Part shown: positions 24,603 through 34,913 of the stretch, piece by piece | Numbering within the stretch: the first letter of the stretch is position 1 | How the letters are laid out: each line of letters opens with the position of its first letter | Source of the DNA: Panaeolus papilionaceus | Taxonomy: Eukaryota > Basidiomycota > Agaricomycetes > Agaricales | Reading direction: 5' to 3' | DNA: 64,000 bases | Assembly (NCBI GenBank): GCA_015501605.1 | Contig: JADNRZ010000010.1 | Span: 868,001 to 932,000 of the forward strand | The notes under the pieces: generated by a model | The model's input: the letters and a program-made list of their open reading frames with translations, nothing else | Database searches by the model: none | What the model was told of the DNA's origin: nothing | Position numbers and translations under genes: made by a program

Positions 24603-25094
24603 TTACAGGCACTTGAAGAAATCAATCGTGTAGGTCAGACAAAATCAAACACTGCGGGCTTCGATCGAACTTGGTACTTACCCACCAATACCTCGCGTTC
24701 TCCTGAACGCACACATAAGGCGGTTCGCATTGCGTAGGGCCTGTCCATCCCTCACTGTGGTTTGTGGATAGTCAAAATGTATATTAGCTCTGGAACCTAA
24801 GGCTGCAGCAAGAACTCATGTTACTTACCCTCCACAACGTTCCCACCTTGGGACAAGAATCCCTGTACTTGTAGGAGCTGGTGCAGTGGTGATCGTCTCA
24901 CCAGGTGCAGGCGTAACGGTCACCGTCGCTGTCTGGGTTATGGTGTGTGTGATAATATAGCTGTAATAGTCCCAAACCGTTGTTGTTGTCGGAGTACATG
25001 TTGTTGTAGCCTTAGAAGGGGGAGGAGCCGATGCTGATACAGCCGTACCAAGGACGAGAAGGACCAAGGGGGAAAGAGACAGAGGCTTAACCAT
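24603..25094 (-). CDS. Small secreted CBM1-only protein (copy b)
   Basis: Starts MVKPLSLSPLVLLVLGTAVS (signal peptide), then a Pro/Thr linker with TTTCTPTTTTVWDYYSYIIT and HTITQTATVTVTPAPGE, then CBM1: [31 protein letters not shown] plus a final Cys. The last exon (24603-24611) is nine bases and encodes Cys-Leu-stop. The linker Tyr/Thr pattern (YxxYIIT, TATVTVTP) is shared with copy c but not copy a. No enzyme domain. Divergent from copy c across about 965 bases. Confidence 0.78.
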
Positions 25095-26059
25095 GTTGGA
25101 GAACCTGTGGGGAAAATGAAGGAAGGGTTCGTGAGCGCTTGGGTGGTTAGTGATTGTGGGATCGCCGCTATATGTAGGCATAAAGGGGTGATGCCCCTGA
25201 GATTCCTGCGTCGAAGATTGAGCGCAGCTTAGCCGGGCACTCTGGTGTGAATGCTTCGAAGCATGTCGAATCGAAATCTATTCTATAAGACATCGATACC
25301 TTTTCCACGTCAGATAGTAGTCAGTGATAGTGCCCAGATGATGCAATCGAGAAGGTCTTCCAAGTCGGAGTGAAATAGCCACAGTCTTCGAATTCTTCAT
25401 CATCATCACATTGAATTTTATCAGATGCCCCTTTTCTATACCGAACATTATTCTACCGAATTTAAATTGTCGGCACAACTGTTATGTGGGTTTCGAATCA
25501 ATCAAGGCCGTTATTGAGAGTGATTGGTATCCATATCAAGGAAGTTCGAGCGGTTGTTACTCAGCCGCTGGACGGAAAGCATTCTAGCCGTATCCGTGAT
25601 GATCATCTGAATGAGAACAGCTTTATCTCTATTTCCCCGGTTCCCCATCTCGACAAGCTCAAGATAAAGCGTACACGTTCAAGTGTTTTGGCATCGAGTC
25701 TACGCAGAAAGCGCGCGGTTAGGTCGGGCATTGAGCGTCGAAAGTAGACCTTCTTCGCTACAATCAGACCGCAACGCATTCATTCGTTCTACTAAGCCAT
25801 CGACGTCTTTGGAAAATATTCGGCATCAAGCAAACGCCAAATCTCCTACACGATACGGCAGGATTAAACATGCTACGCATGAATCAGATTCCAGTTTCGG
25901 AACGCAGAAGGACTGCAGAAGCAAGTCTAAAGCGTCTTATGTTTATCCAGGAATATGAATAGTCTAACAGTCTATCCCAATATAAATTAAACTTCCTTCT
26001 TCCCCCTCACGTTTTGAGTTCCACAACAGTTACTCGACAACCCACCCGCCGTCCTTATC
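25095..26059. promoter_or_regulatory. Divergent intergenic region between CBM1 copies b and c
   Basis: TATA-like boxes lie near 25168 (minus, for copy b) and 25982 (TATAAAT, for copy c). No other gene seen. Confidence 0.45.
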
Positions 26060-26534
26060 ATGGTCCGCCTTTTTTCCCTGTTGTCGATCCCCCTTCTTGC
26101 TCTAAGCGTCGTATCAACCGCTCCCCCTCCCCCCCCTCCCCCCCCTCCCCGTCCTTCAACTACCCCTTGTCCCACTGTTACGGCCACTCGCACTATTACG
26201 ACCTACATTATCCGTAGCACAACAGTGTCGACAACAGCTACTGTGGGCCCTGCTGACCCAAACGCTACGACGACGCCCACGCCCACGCCCACACCAGTAT
26301 ACGTGGAGAAGTGGCGTCAATGCGGCGGGTAGGACATTTTCGAGTTGAGTATATTTCTGCGGTGGCTAAAACCCAAGTTATCGAAATGCAGGTTTGGTTA
26401 TACTGGACCCACGGTGTGTGCTCCTGGGTTGGTTTGCACTTATGAGAATATCGAATATTGGTGGGTAAGTGCTAACGCAGTTTTTGTTTTCAAACAATCA
26501 AAGACTGAATTAATTTTGTGCATAGTGCCTCTAA
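26060..26534 (+). CDS. Small secreted CBM1-only protein (copy c)
   Basis: Signal peptide MVRLFSLLSIPLLALSVVS, a nine-Pro run, a Thr-rich linker with TRTITTYIIRSTTVSTTATV and repeated PT, then CBM1: KWRQCGG, GFGYTGPTVCAPGLVCTYENIEYWW and a final Cys. The last exon (26526-26534) is nine bases and encodes Cys-Leu-stop. No catalytic domain. O-mannosylation of the linker is likely for such Thr/Pro stretches, but not visible here. Confidence 0.78.
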
Positions 26535-27192
26535 TCATCGAACGAAGAGAAGACATATTTGTTACTCCGTATTATCTAGTGTTGCTTGTATCATTTGTAG
26601 CATCAGAAATAGGGGTCTATCAAAGTTGCATTTGACGAAACCTTTGAGTGGTATGAAAGTTACCAAAAGAACTCTTCAGTAAATCGTCATTAATTGATCA
26701 ATATAACTTCTAAGAGGTCACCTTGTCCAATAAATACCTCCATCTCGACATATGGGTCCAAAGATGATGACTAGAATCTTGCTTACCCTTGCTTACTCCG
26801 TGTCGAGCCTTATACATGGAAGAGCATGGAAGGCTTTCTATGAGAACAGAGAAATGGCACTGAGCTCCTCCGAAACGCCCGTTTGATTAAGCGATACTCT
26901 GTGGGAAAAGGAGGTCATGATTATCGCAATGTTTCCAACGCCCATAAGGACTTGTACTCCAGAATTGAAAAATGTCTATAATTTTGTATTCAAAATTCTG
27001 CGGCCCTTACTTCAAAGATAATATATAAACACTGCTAGTAATAACTAAAGAAAAGACCAAGCATTGTAGTTTATGAATACCTGATCCCTTGTATGCTCGT
27101 CGAATAACAAAAATAGGGGCTAAGCATGGTTTGTGAATAGACACAAACAAATACAAACACCATTCTTTCCCTTTCCCTCAACGTCGACGACG
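26535..27192. other. Intergenic region
   Basis: AT-rich 3' flank of CBM1 copy c and 5' flank of the mannosyltransferase. No gene seen. Confidence 0.5.
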
Positions 27193-29043
27193 ATGAACAA
27201 AGGAGGACACAGTCACCAACATGGCCTCGCCTCACAAATTAGGCGTATACCAGCACCGTTAGCACTGGCTATTGGCGTTCTACTAGGCTTCCTGTTCTCT
27301 AGGCTTGTGCCTTGGTCGACGGTGAGCACGACCGGTGTCAATGGTGAAGAATTATGCATGCTCACCGTTTTCTTCTGCGTTTTATTAGCCCACCACACCA
27401 GTATGGCGGTCAGGACATATACCCTCAAAATCACGTCTTCAGTCACGACAACCTATCCAGCTACCTACACTTGAACAGCGAGCACGAGTGCTAGAGCTCT
27501 TGACCACCCTCAGTCCACACTATACCAAAGAGTGCACGCGCAATGCACAACCGCTCTATGTTGACCAGGTGCACGCCCGGTATGCACCTCTAATAGGGCA
27601 CAACCCGCCACCATCACCTTCATGGCTTTCATCGCTACTAGGGGGTCTGACAGGGAACGGTGTTGAACTAGACGAACACCAGGCAAGGATACGCAGGGAC
27701 TTGACACCACCTTCAGTCTCTGGGGCTTCTGACTCATCCTCATCAAGTAACAATGGTATCACGCCCTCTGAGCACAAATATTTCTTCGCTATCAACCTCT
27801 ACAATTCCTTCGACGTCATTCCCGACCTCTTCGCTACCCTCTTCCGCGTTGCTGCCATCCTGGGTTATCACAACGTCTTCGTTTCCATCTACGAAAACGG
27901 GTCAACAGATCAAACTAAAGCCCTTCTCCGCATTTTCGACGCCCTGACGCGGAGCGTTGGCATGCGAGTGATGATCCGCACCTCCATGCGCACTAGAGGG
28001 GCGTTCAATCACCGTATTGAGTACCTAGCCGAGGTGCGCAACAGCGCATTTGTGCCGTTGCATGAACTCCGAGATGCAGAGGGAGAATACTTTGATTCCA
28101 TCATTTTTATGAACGATATCTTGCCCTGCGTCGACGACCTTCTCGAACTCATCTGGCAAAGTCGGCGGAACAATGCTGGCATTACCTGTGCCGCGGATTA
28201 CATGTACCATGAAGAGATTGCTGCCCCCGTCTTTTACGACAATTGGGTCGCGCGAGATATCAACGGAACAGCTTTGGAGAACGCGCCTTTCGAGAGGATT
28301 TTCCATCATCCCCCTTCAAATGCCCGATGGCAAAGGCATTTGCCAGTTCAGGTCCAGAGTTGCTGGAATGGTATCGCTGTTTTGGACCCTGCGCCGTTCT
28401 ATGAACCTCCTCAGGTTAGGTTTAGGATGGCAAAGATTATGGACGGAGAGTGTTCGGCCTCGGAGTGTAGTTTAATTTGCAACGATTACTGGGAGGCGGG
28501 TTATGGCAGGATTATGATGGTCCCGAGAGTAAAGTTGGCTTATGATAGTGTATGTCCCTTTTTTCTATTTTTTCTTTGACGCGTGCAGCGTACTAACTAC
28601 GTCTACAGAAAGTTTGGGATATCATTCATCCACAGAGGAAGAATTTGACAGCAATTAGAGGGTGAGTCTATTACCTTTTTATTCTTACATCACTGTAATG
28701 ACATCACGTCCAACAACAGATATGTCCGCCTCGGAGGCCTTCCTGACGATCCACGCACAGATCCCCAAGACAGGTCATGGTACGGTCCTCACGATCGGTT
28801 GTTCACCGAAGAGGAGACAGAACCTCTGCAATTCGAACCCGGCCCGAGTCACGGTTCGTACTTTTTTTTGTCCTACTTCTGTGATTGTGCTCAGTTTTCT
28901 TATGTTTAGTGTGGTGTTGGGGTTGGGACGGTGCTGGTGATTTGGACGGACCTGATGTCGATCCTATCTGGGAAGAGATGCCGAATAAAACTATGAACGC
29001 GGACGCTGTGCGCATTAGGCACGATAGGAGTATGGGATTATAG
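27193..29043 (+). CDS. CAP59/CMT1-type alpha-1,3-mannosyltransferase (GT69 family)
   Basis: Golgi type II membrane glycosyltransferase. A single helix near the N-terminus (PLALAIGVLLGFLFSRLVPW) follows a short basic tail. The luminal domain shows the family motifs KYFFAINLYNS, YENGSTDQTKALL, EYLAEVRNSA.PL, IIFMNDILPCVDDLLELI, CAADYMY and the C-terminal VWCWGWDGAGDLDGPDVDP. In Cryptococcus, CMT1 transfers mannose and CAP59 is needed for capsule export; in this mushroom-type genome a cell-wall or glycolipid role is inferred. About five exons; stop at 29041-29043. Tail-to-tail with carboxypeptidase copy 3. Confidence 0.88.
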
Positions 29044-29398
29044 ATGTCGAGCGGCTTAGCGTTGGCTGACAGGGATTGGGGGGTGGTGTTGGGTTAACGG
29101 GAAGGGGAGGGTGAGACACGCCCACACGGACGTTTGCAGAAGCGCATACATACATATACATATGACACCCTCTCAAGAAAATTAATATAATTACCGTACG
29201 TCGTACTTAGCTAGAATTCGATTATGTGCCTTGGGATTCGTGGGCATGTAGTCTTAACCTCAGTATTTATTATTTAATCACTTTTATTCAATTGCTTTGT
29301 GGTGCGCAGACGTCTTTGGCATGGCGATTCGGCTACAAGGAAATGGGTATCGAAATCATGGTAGGCGTATGTATAATAGAACCCAAGCCGTCGATACC
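29044..29398. other. Intergenic region between convergent genes
   Basis: 3' flanks of the GT69 gene and carboxypeptidase copy 3. Nothing notable seen. Confidence 0.5.
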
Positions 29399-31506
29399 CT
29401 AAGTGGAAGTGAGTGACTGGTTCCTCATAATCTGAACAAACATCTGGGCAGCAGCCTGGCCATAGGCGAGGTTGCCGTACTTGTACGCAGGTACCTCGTG
29501 TCCAGCGCCGTAGACACGCATGTAAGAGAAAGTTCCGGCGTTCTTGTATTGACCTGCTGATTGACCTTCGACGTTATAAGTCGACCAGGCCTGTTGCTTG
29601 TAGGTTGAAGTGAACTTAGTTTCAAGAGCGTCGACCTAAGGAAGGGATGGTGAGACCGAGTCAGTCAAATTCGTGAAATATCGAGGGGATTGATCTACCA
29701 TAGCCTCGACACCCATGTAGTTGACAATGTAGTCCTAAAACATTCTCAATTAAAAAATGCATCCCCAAATGAACGGAGAAAAGAACATACTGCGTCTCCG
29801 TCGAAGATCAGAGTTCGGACCTGTTGGGTAAATATATTGAGTCCGAAATGTGTGACGTTCATTTTCGAGGAGACCTACACCAGCGTTTATGACGGTCTCG
29901 AGATCAGGGCGCGAGTTTCGCATCCAGTCGCCTTGTATTGATTGAGTTCATATTGATGACCAATGAAGGACCAGAACACATACCAGTAGCGGCGAAGTTC
30001 GAATATACATTGCTGTTTGACTCAACATAAGACACTTCGGCGCCCACTTTAGTCCTGATCGAAGCCAAGTAACTCGAGATGGCTGGTGGGTATGGGTCGG
30101 GGTTACGAGAGCGAACGTCATAGACGTCGTAGTTTCCAGCAAGAGGGGAAAGAATATTGTTGTTGCAGTAGCTTTGTGCGCTGGAGCAGACAGAGTTGGA
30201 ACCCCCGTTGTTGCAGGCAGTAATCTGCAAAAGTATGAGCGCGGTTGCCAGCGCTCGATGTGGCAGTACCGAGTGGATGTGCGCTTACCTTGGCTTTACA
30301 ACCGCTCGAAGAGCTCCATGCTGTGTTAGCAGTGTTAATAGTACTTGTAGAGACAAGAGCATGGTATGGGTTGCTGGCGGCGTAGGAGATGTAGCCTGGG
30401 TACTGAGAGAGTGGGTCCTAAATTGACGAATAATAAGCACAAACGTGGACGTTGAGAGCTAGTGGAGAGGTCACGAACTGTCAAGCCATTCCCAATACCG
30501 AGAACATTTAAGTTAAGCTTCAGTCCGCTAACTGAACCTGCTGCAATGGCTGCATTCTGCTTCAGAATGTAACTGTGAAATAGAAAGCGTCAGTCGTGAA
30601 ACAGTATCGAATGGCCCTATTATACGTATACGTACGCGGCGAAAGTGGGTCCGTAGTGTCCACCGTAGCTAGAAAAGCAAGTCAATAAAAACCTCACGCT
30701 ATGTCCTGCTACAGCTTACGATTCAGTCCAGAGAGCAAGGTTATTGGGCTGATACTTCGAGAATCTGCTGTCCTTGAAGAAGATCTGCAAGAAGGACCAC
30801 ACGTCGGCTGCTGCGGCTTGGGAAGTTCCAACTTGGAGATCTCCGTGAGAGAAGCCAACACCAACTGGTTGGTCGATGTAGAGCATGTTGACTTCGTTGT
30901 TCCATGAGTAAGGGTTGAGAGAAACGGTTTTGGTATCGTTGTTGATGCGGCAAGGACCGTGCTCTTGGAAGAGTCCGATCATGCTTGAGCTACCCGGCTA
31001 TGTGAATGAAGGGATGAGAGAAGATCGCTGATGTAACGTGCAAGCGTCTACTTACACCTCCGTTGAACCAGAGAGCGACTGGAGCAGTGGAAGGATTCTT
31101 GCGTGCAGCGAAGAACCAGAACCTAAACAGCACAAATAATTTAGATGCATTAGAGGAAGATCAAGATCGACATTGAAGTTTCGAAATTTACCAGATGCTC
31201 TTCGTAGAGGTAAGATCCCCGTAGCCGGAGGCTTGATAAACTCCAGATGTAGTCTCTGCGTTGGTCATGATTAAAAGTGTACGGTGCTGATTCGTTGAGT
31301 TACATACCACAAACGCCTGAGTTCTCGGTAACACGAAGGGCTCCGGGTGTTGTTGCAGCAATTGTGATTGGCTTTCGGGTCGTCTCACGAGAGACAGAAG
31401 CGCCAGTGGGGACGCCTCCAAGGACGCCATCAACTATGGGAACCTGTCCAGCGAAAGCGCTGGATATGGTCAAGGCTGCGCATACGAGTAGCGACGATAA
31501 TAACAT
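29399..31506 (-). CDS. Secreted serine carboxypeptidase, family S10 (copy 3)
   Basis: Signal peptide [20 protein letters not shown], then [20 protein letters not shown]. The S10 blocks match copies 1 and 2: [28 protein letters not shown], the Ser motif in [10 protein letters not shown], the Asp in a GDAD block and the His in [10 protein letters not shown]. The final intron seen between YK and YG in copies 1 and 2 is absent here: the coding sequence runs straight through [17 protein letters not shown]. Stop at 29399-29401. A TATATAA box lies near 31544-31550. It is the mirror partner of copy 2 in the inverted duplication, though its GLFQEHGPC block resembles copy 1. Confidence 0.9.
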
Positions 31507-32601
31507 AGCTTCTCCTCAATGCCAACGCTCTGAAGACTGGGGGGTTATATACGTGCACCATAAAGACCATGAGGTATCTTTCCTATTTTCCCTTGGTCAG
31601 ACGGATCAACGAAGATCTACGCAATGCGTTAATCGTCCTTCGAGATATGATGACCACCTGCGGTCGATGGATGTCATATGGAAGAAATGAAGTGAAATGG
31701 GGTGATCAGGCCCTAAAGTCGTACGTACCAGTCCTGTTCCATGCTTTCCCCTGACCCAATCTTAGAGTTAAATGCCGCCTCACGCATTGCTTAAATGCCG
31801 ACCGCTTCCATAAGATCCTAATTTTGTGTGCATCGATGCTATCTTGTCGATAGTGGCTATAAATAGAGCGTAATCAGGGCGGAACCCCACAAGAAGCTCT
31901 GGACACACAAGGAGTTTGCCTGTTGCATGTGGACTTCTATTAATTCTTCAGGATTAAAGATGAGGCAGGGTTGTTTCTACTTTTGAATTAATGTAAATGG
32001 CCACAAGACGTTCGTGCCAGTGATGATAGGAATTGGATCGAAAGTTTTTTAGTTTGTGCTGTGTTTGTTTGGCTGGAGCCGCCGGAGCAAGCAGCGATGC
32101 TTCAGATTTTCGACTGGCATGCGCATGTGCCGTTGGTAGGAGGATGGTGAATCGAAATCCCATGCAGCGTCAAGGTACAATGGGTGAGAGGTAATTACAA
32201 TCGATGAATAGCCAACACGGATTTTCCGATCTGAAGCTTTAAACGGTTCAAAAACCCTTCGAGGCCTAAGCAAATCATTTGACTAGATATTCAATGCTCC
32301 AGTGCGACTCGGATTCCTTTGTTGCTCTATTCATCGCATCGGCATTGGTTTTCGAATCACACTTGCTTTCTCAACTGATGATACGAATATCAATCTGACC
32401 GTCTTATAGATTTGATTACAATACAGAGGATGGAATCAGTGAGCGTTACTATTGGTACTAGACCGGGCAACAATTGGCCTGGGAGCTCTAAGAACTGCTC
32501 ATCTAGCACGGTTCACATGTACCGGGTATTAATATTATGCATTACATGACAATAGGTTATACTACAATTTCAATAGAAAGTAAGAAGAGTGAGGGTGACA
32601 T
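31507..32601. other. Intergenic region between carboxypeptidase copy 3 and Hsp20c
   Basis: Carries the promoter of the carboxypeptidase (TATATAA near 31544) and the 3' flank of Hsp20c. No convincing ORF. Confidence 0.5.
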
Positions 32602-33183
32602 CTACAAAATGCTAATTTTCTTGGCAGCCAACTCTGGAGCTGACTTGGGGAACGTGATCGTCAGGAGACCATTCTCCATCGACGCTTTAATTTCCTCATC
32701 CTGTTAGGCACGCGTTAGAATGCATATCATAAGACCTCCAAACAAGAGCAACTTACATTGATTCCCTGAGGCAGCTGCAATGTGCGTGAGTACTTGCCGA
32801 ACCTCCTCTCGCGGACGGCGTAACCATGCTCATTGAGCTCATCTGAGCGCTTCGTCTCGGCAGACACCGTCAGTCTCCCGTTATGCACATCGATTTCGAT
32901 GGCTTCTTTGGCTACACCAGGAAATTCGAATGTGGCTGTGACGGTGTTTGACTCCGAGTTCTCGTGCAAGTCCATTCTGCAAAGGCGCTTGTCAGGTAAG
33001 TGGTGAGAGCGATCATACAATCGTAACATACCTTGGTTTGAAGGACCTGATGGCACCATCAACGTTCATGTTCTGACGCGAGCGCTGAAGTTGGCTGGGT
33101 TGCCCTGACTGTTGTGCTGAGAGTGCCTCGTTGAGAATGCGCTCGACGTCGTAGAACGGCTCGTAGAAGAAGACGTTGGACAT
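32602..33183 (-). CDS. Small heat-shock protein Hsp20 (Hsp20c)
   Basis: Near-duplicate of Hsp20b, on the opposite strand. Three exons with MSNVFFYEPFYDVERILNEA, then MDLHENSESNTVTATFEFPG to TLQLPQGIN and DEEIKASMENGLLTITFPK, ending KKISIL. The start codon is at 33181-33183, the stop at 32602-32604. It is divergent from Hsp20d. Introns match Hsp20b in place and nearly in length. Confidence 0.92.
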
Positions 33184-33672
33184 TGTTTAGAATTGAGGAA
33201 GTGCTAGAGGTCAAGTGTTAAGTTTAGAAGTGTGTGAATGAGTGTGTTCCGGTCGCTGTGTGCTCGAAGCACGCCTATATATAACTTGCTAAATAATTTA
33301 CCTAGAATTTACTGGAAATATCGTTCTTGTGTCATCAGTGACATCGAGCTTTCGAGAAACGTATCGAAGAGGACAGAATGGCTACGAGTCCGTTTATGGA
33401 AGGTATGCCTAATCCGGGGTTTTACCGAAAGCTCTGGACGCGCCCGGTCCATCGGCATTTTCCGACTCGATACATCATCAGCAACGACAACAGGACTCAG
33501 CGAAATTTCTCGAAAGCAAGCCATGGATGGTCAAAAGGTATAAAAGGGGGACTTGTTCGATGTTCAGAGTCCTCAAGTCAAAACAGCAAACACATCCATC
33601 TCCAATTCTCATCGCGCACAACTCTCATCTTCACTCCTCGACTCTATCTTCTTCTTGTCCTACAAGTCGACA
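33184..33672. promoter_or_regulatory. Bidirectional promoter of Hsp20c / Hsp20d with heat-shock element
   Basis: Inverted copy of 15962-16448. A perfect heat-shock element GAAatTTCtcGAA lies at 33502-33514; TATATATA-like boxes lie near 33276-33283 (minus) and TATAAAAG at about 33539-33546 (plus). Confidence 0.75.
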
Positions 33673-34257
33673 ATGTCAAACGTCTGGTTTTACGAGCCTT
33701 TCTACGACATCGACCGCTTCTTTGACGATGCGCTCTTCGGCAACCAGGAGAACGGCAATAACGGACAGAACCAAGTCCAGAGACGCCAAGGAAGCAGGAA
33801 CATGGTCAAGTCCTTCAGACCAAGGTATGTCTTTGTCTCTCAAACGATTAATCGATTTTGGTCCTGACTTCTGATTTCAGGATGGACCTTCACGAAGATA
33901 ACGAGAAGAACGTCGTGACCGCCACCTTCGAGTTTCCAGGCGTGTCGAAGGACAACATCAACATCGACATGCAGAATGGCCGGCTGACGGTCTCTGCTGA
34001 AACGAAGCAGTCGACGGAGCATGACGCAAATGGTTACGCCGTTCGTGAGCGTCATTTCGGCAAGTTCTCGAGGACACTTCAGCTCCCTCAGGGCATCAAG
34101 GTAATTTCGATTTCTTTTTTACTAATATTTGGACTTTGTTCTGACCACCTTTTGACAGGACGAGGAAATCAAAGCCTCGATGGAGAACGGTATCTTGACG
34201 GTCACCTTCCCCAAGACCGCTCCTGAGTTGGCACCCAAGAAGATTACCATTTCTTAA
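33673..34257 (+). CDS. Small heat-shock protein Hsp20 (Hsp20d)
   Basis: Near-duplicate of Hsp20a in the inverted arm: MSNVWFYEPFYDIDRFFDD, then MDLHEDNEKNVVTATFEFPG, RERHFGKFSRTLQLPQGIK, DEEIKASMENGILTVTFPK and KKITIS. It differs from Hsp20a in few residues, for example Glu for Gln in the linker and Lys-Asp-Asn for Lys-Glu-Asn before INID. Stop at 34255-34257. Confidence 0.92.
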
Positions 34258-34904
34258 ATTTGTTCTCACATCTCCCGTCATCTTTCCCTATCCCATGTGC
34301 AGAGTGTTTAATAAAGATGTAGATATAGATATATTGATGTAGTTTAATGCAAACATGCAGTTGGTGACTTGGAAATAAATGTCTGTTATTACCCCTCATT
34401 TTTGTGCACCAATCACCCTTCTCAACCATATCACGCCATGCATGCCCGTAATCTCCTCTCTTCAATTTCCACATTATTAAACAGCCGAGCGCCTTGACGA
34501 AGAATGCATTTCTGAGTATGATTACATGAACCCCGATCTAGCTAAGGAGTAGAGTACATATAACATCATGGAGAACACGTTAAAGTCGAATTGCGTCGAG
34601 CTCGACAATTTGCTCGGCGCGGTCATGGATGGCAGTAGTCTTACCAGTGCTAGAATAAATCCCATCAGCTCCGAAGACCCGATTCAAGCATTAAACTAAC
34701 ACTTACGTGCGTTGACCGCTGCAGGCAACCCAGACAGAGAGAAGAGCAGTGGCGTTGAGATATCCCAGCACTTTCAGGTCGTCGTGGAGCTTGGCCGGAA
34801 AAGCCCGAATTATAGGGGTTTTGGTGCTGGCACTGTTGCCGTCTGCTATCACCAATCCATCACATCGTTCAATCTGCTTGTTCCTCTTAATAGCTTGACG
34901 CGCA
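34258..34904. other. Intergenic region with coding-like remnant on the minus strand
   Basis: Holds the 3' flank of Hsp20d and the remnant described separately at 34575-34913. Confidence 0.5.
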
Positions 34905-34913
34905 ATGACTCAG
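34575..34913 (-). pseudogene. Coding-like fragment, unknown family
   Basis: On the minus strand an open segment of about 68 codons, ending VLGYLNATALLSVWVACSGQR, joins by a GT..AG intron (about 34650-34708) to TGKTTAIHDRAEQIVELDAIRL and a stop. The segment contains no Met, and a TGA precedes it, so a 5' part is missing or lies in an exon I cannot find. It abuts the first exon of the F-box-like gene on the other strand. I do not recognise the family; it may be the decayed end of a gene. Confidence 0.35.

Noticed and set aside
24603..26534. Cellulase or lytic monooxygenase genes bearing the CBM1 modules
   Set aside because: No catalytic domain is found between signal peptide and CBM1, nor in nearby frames.
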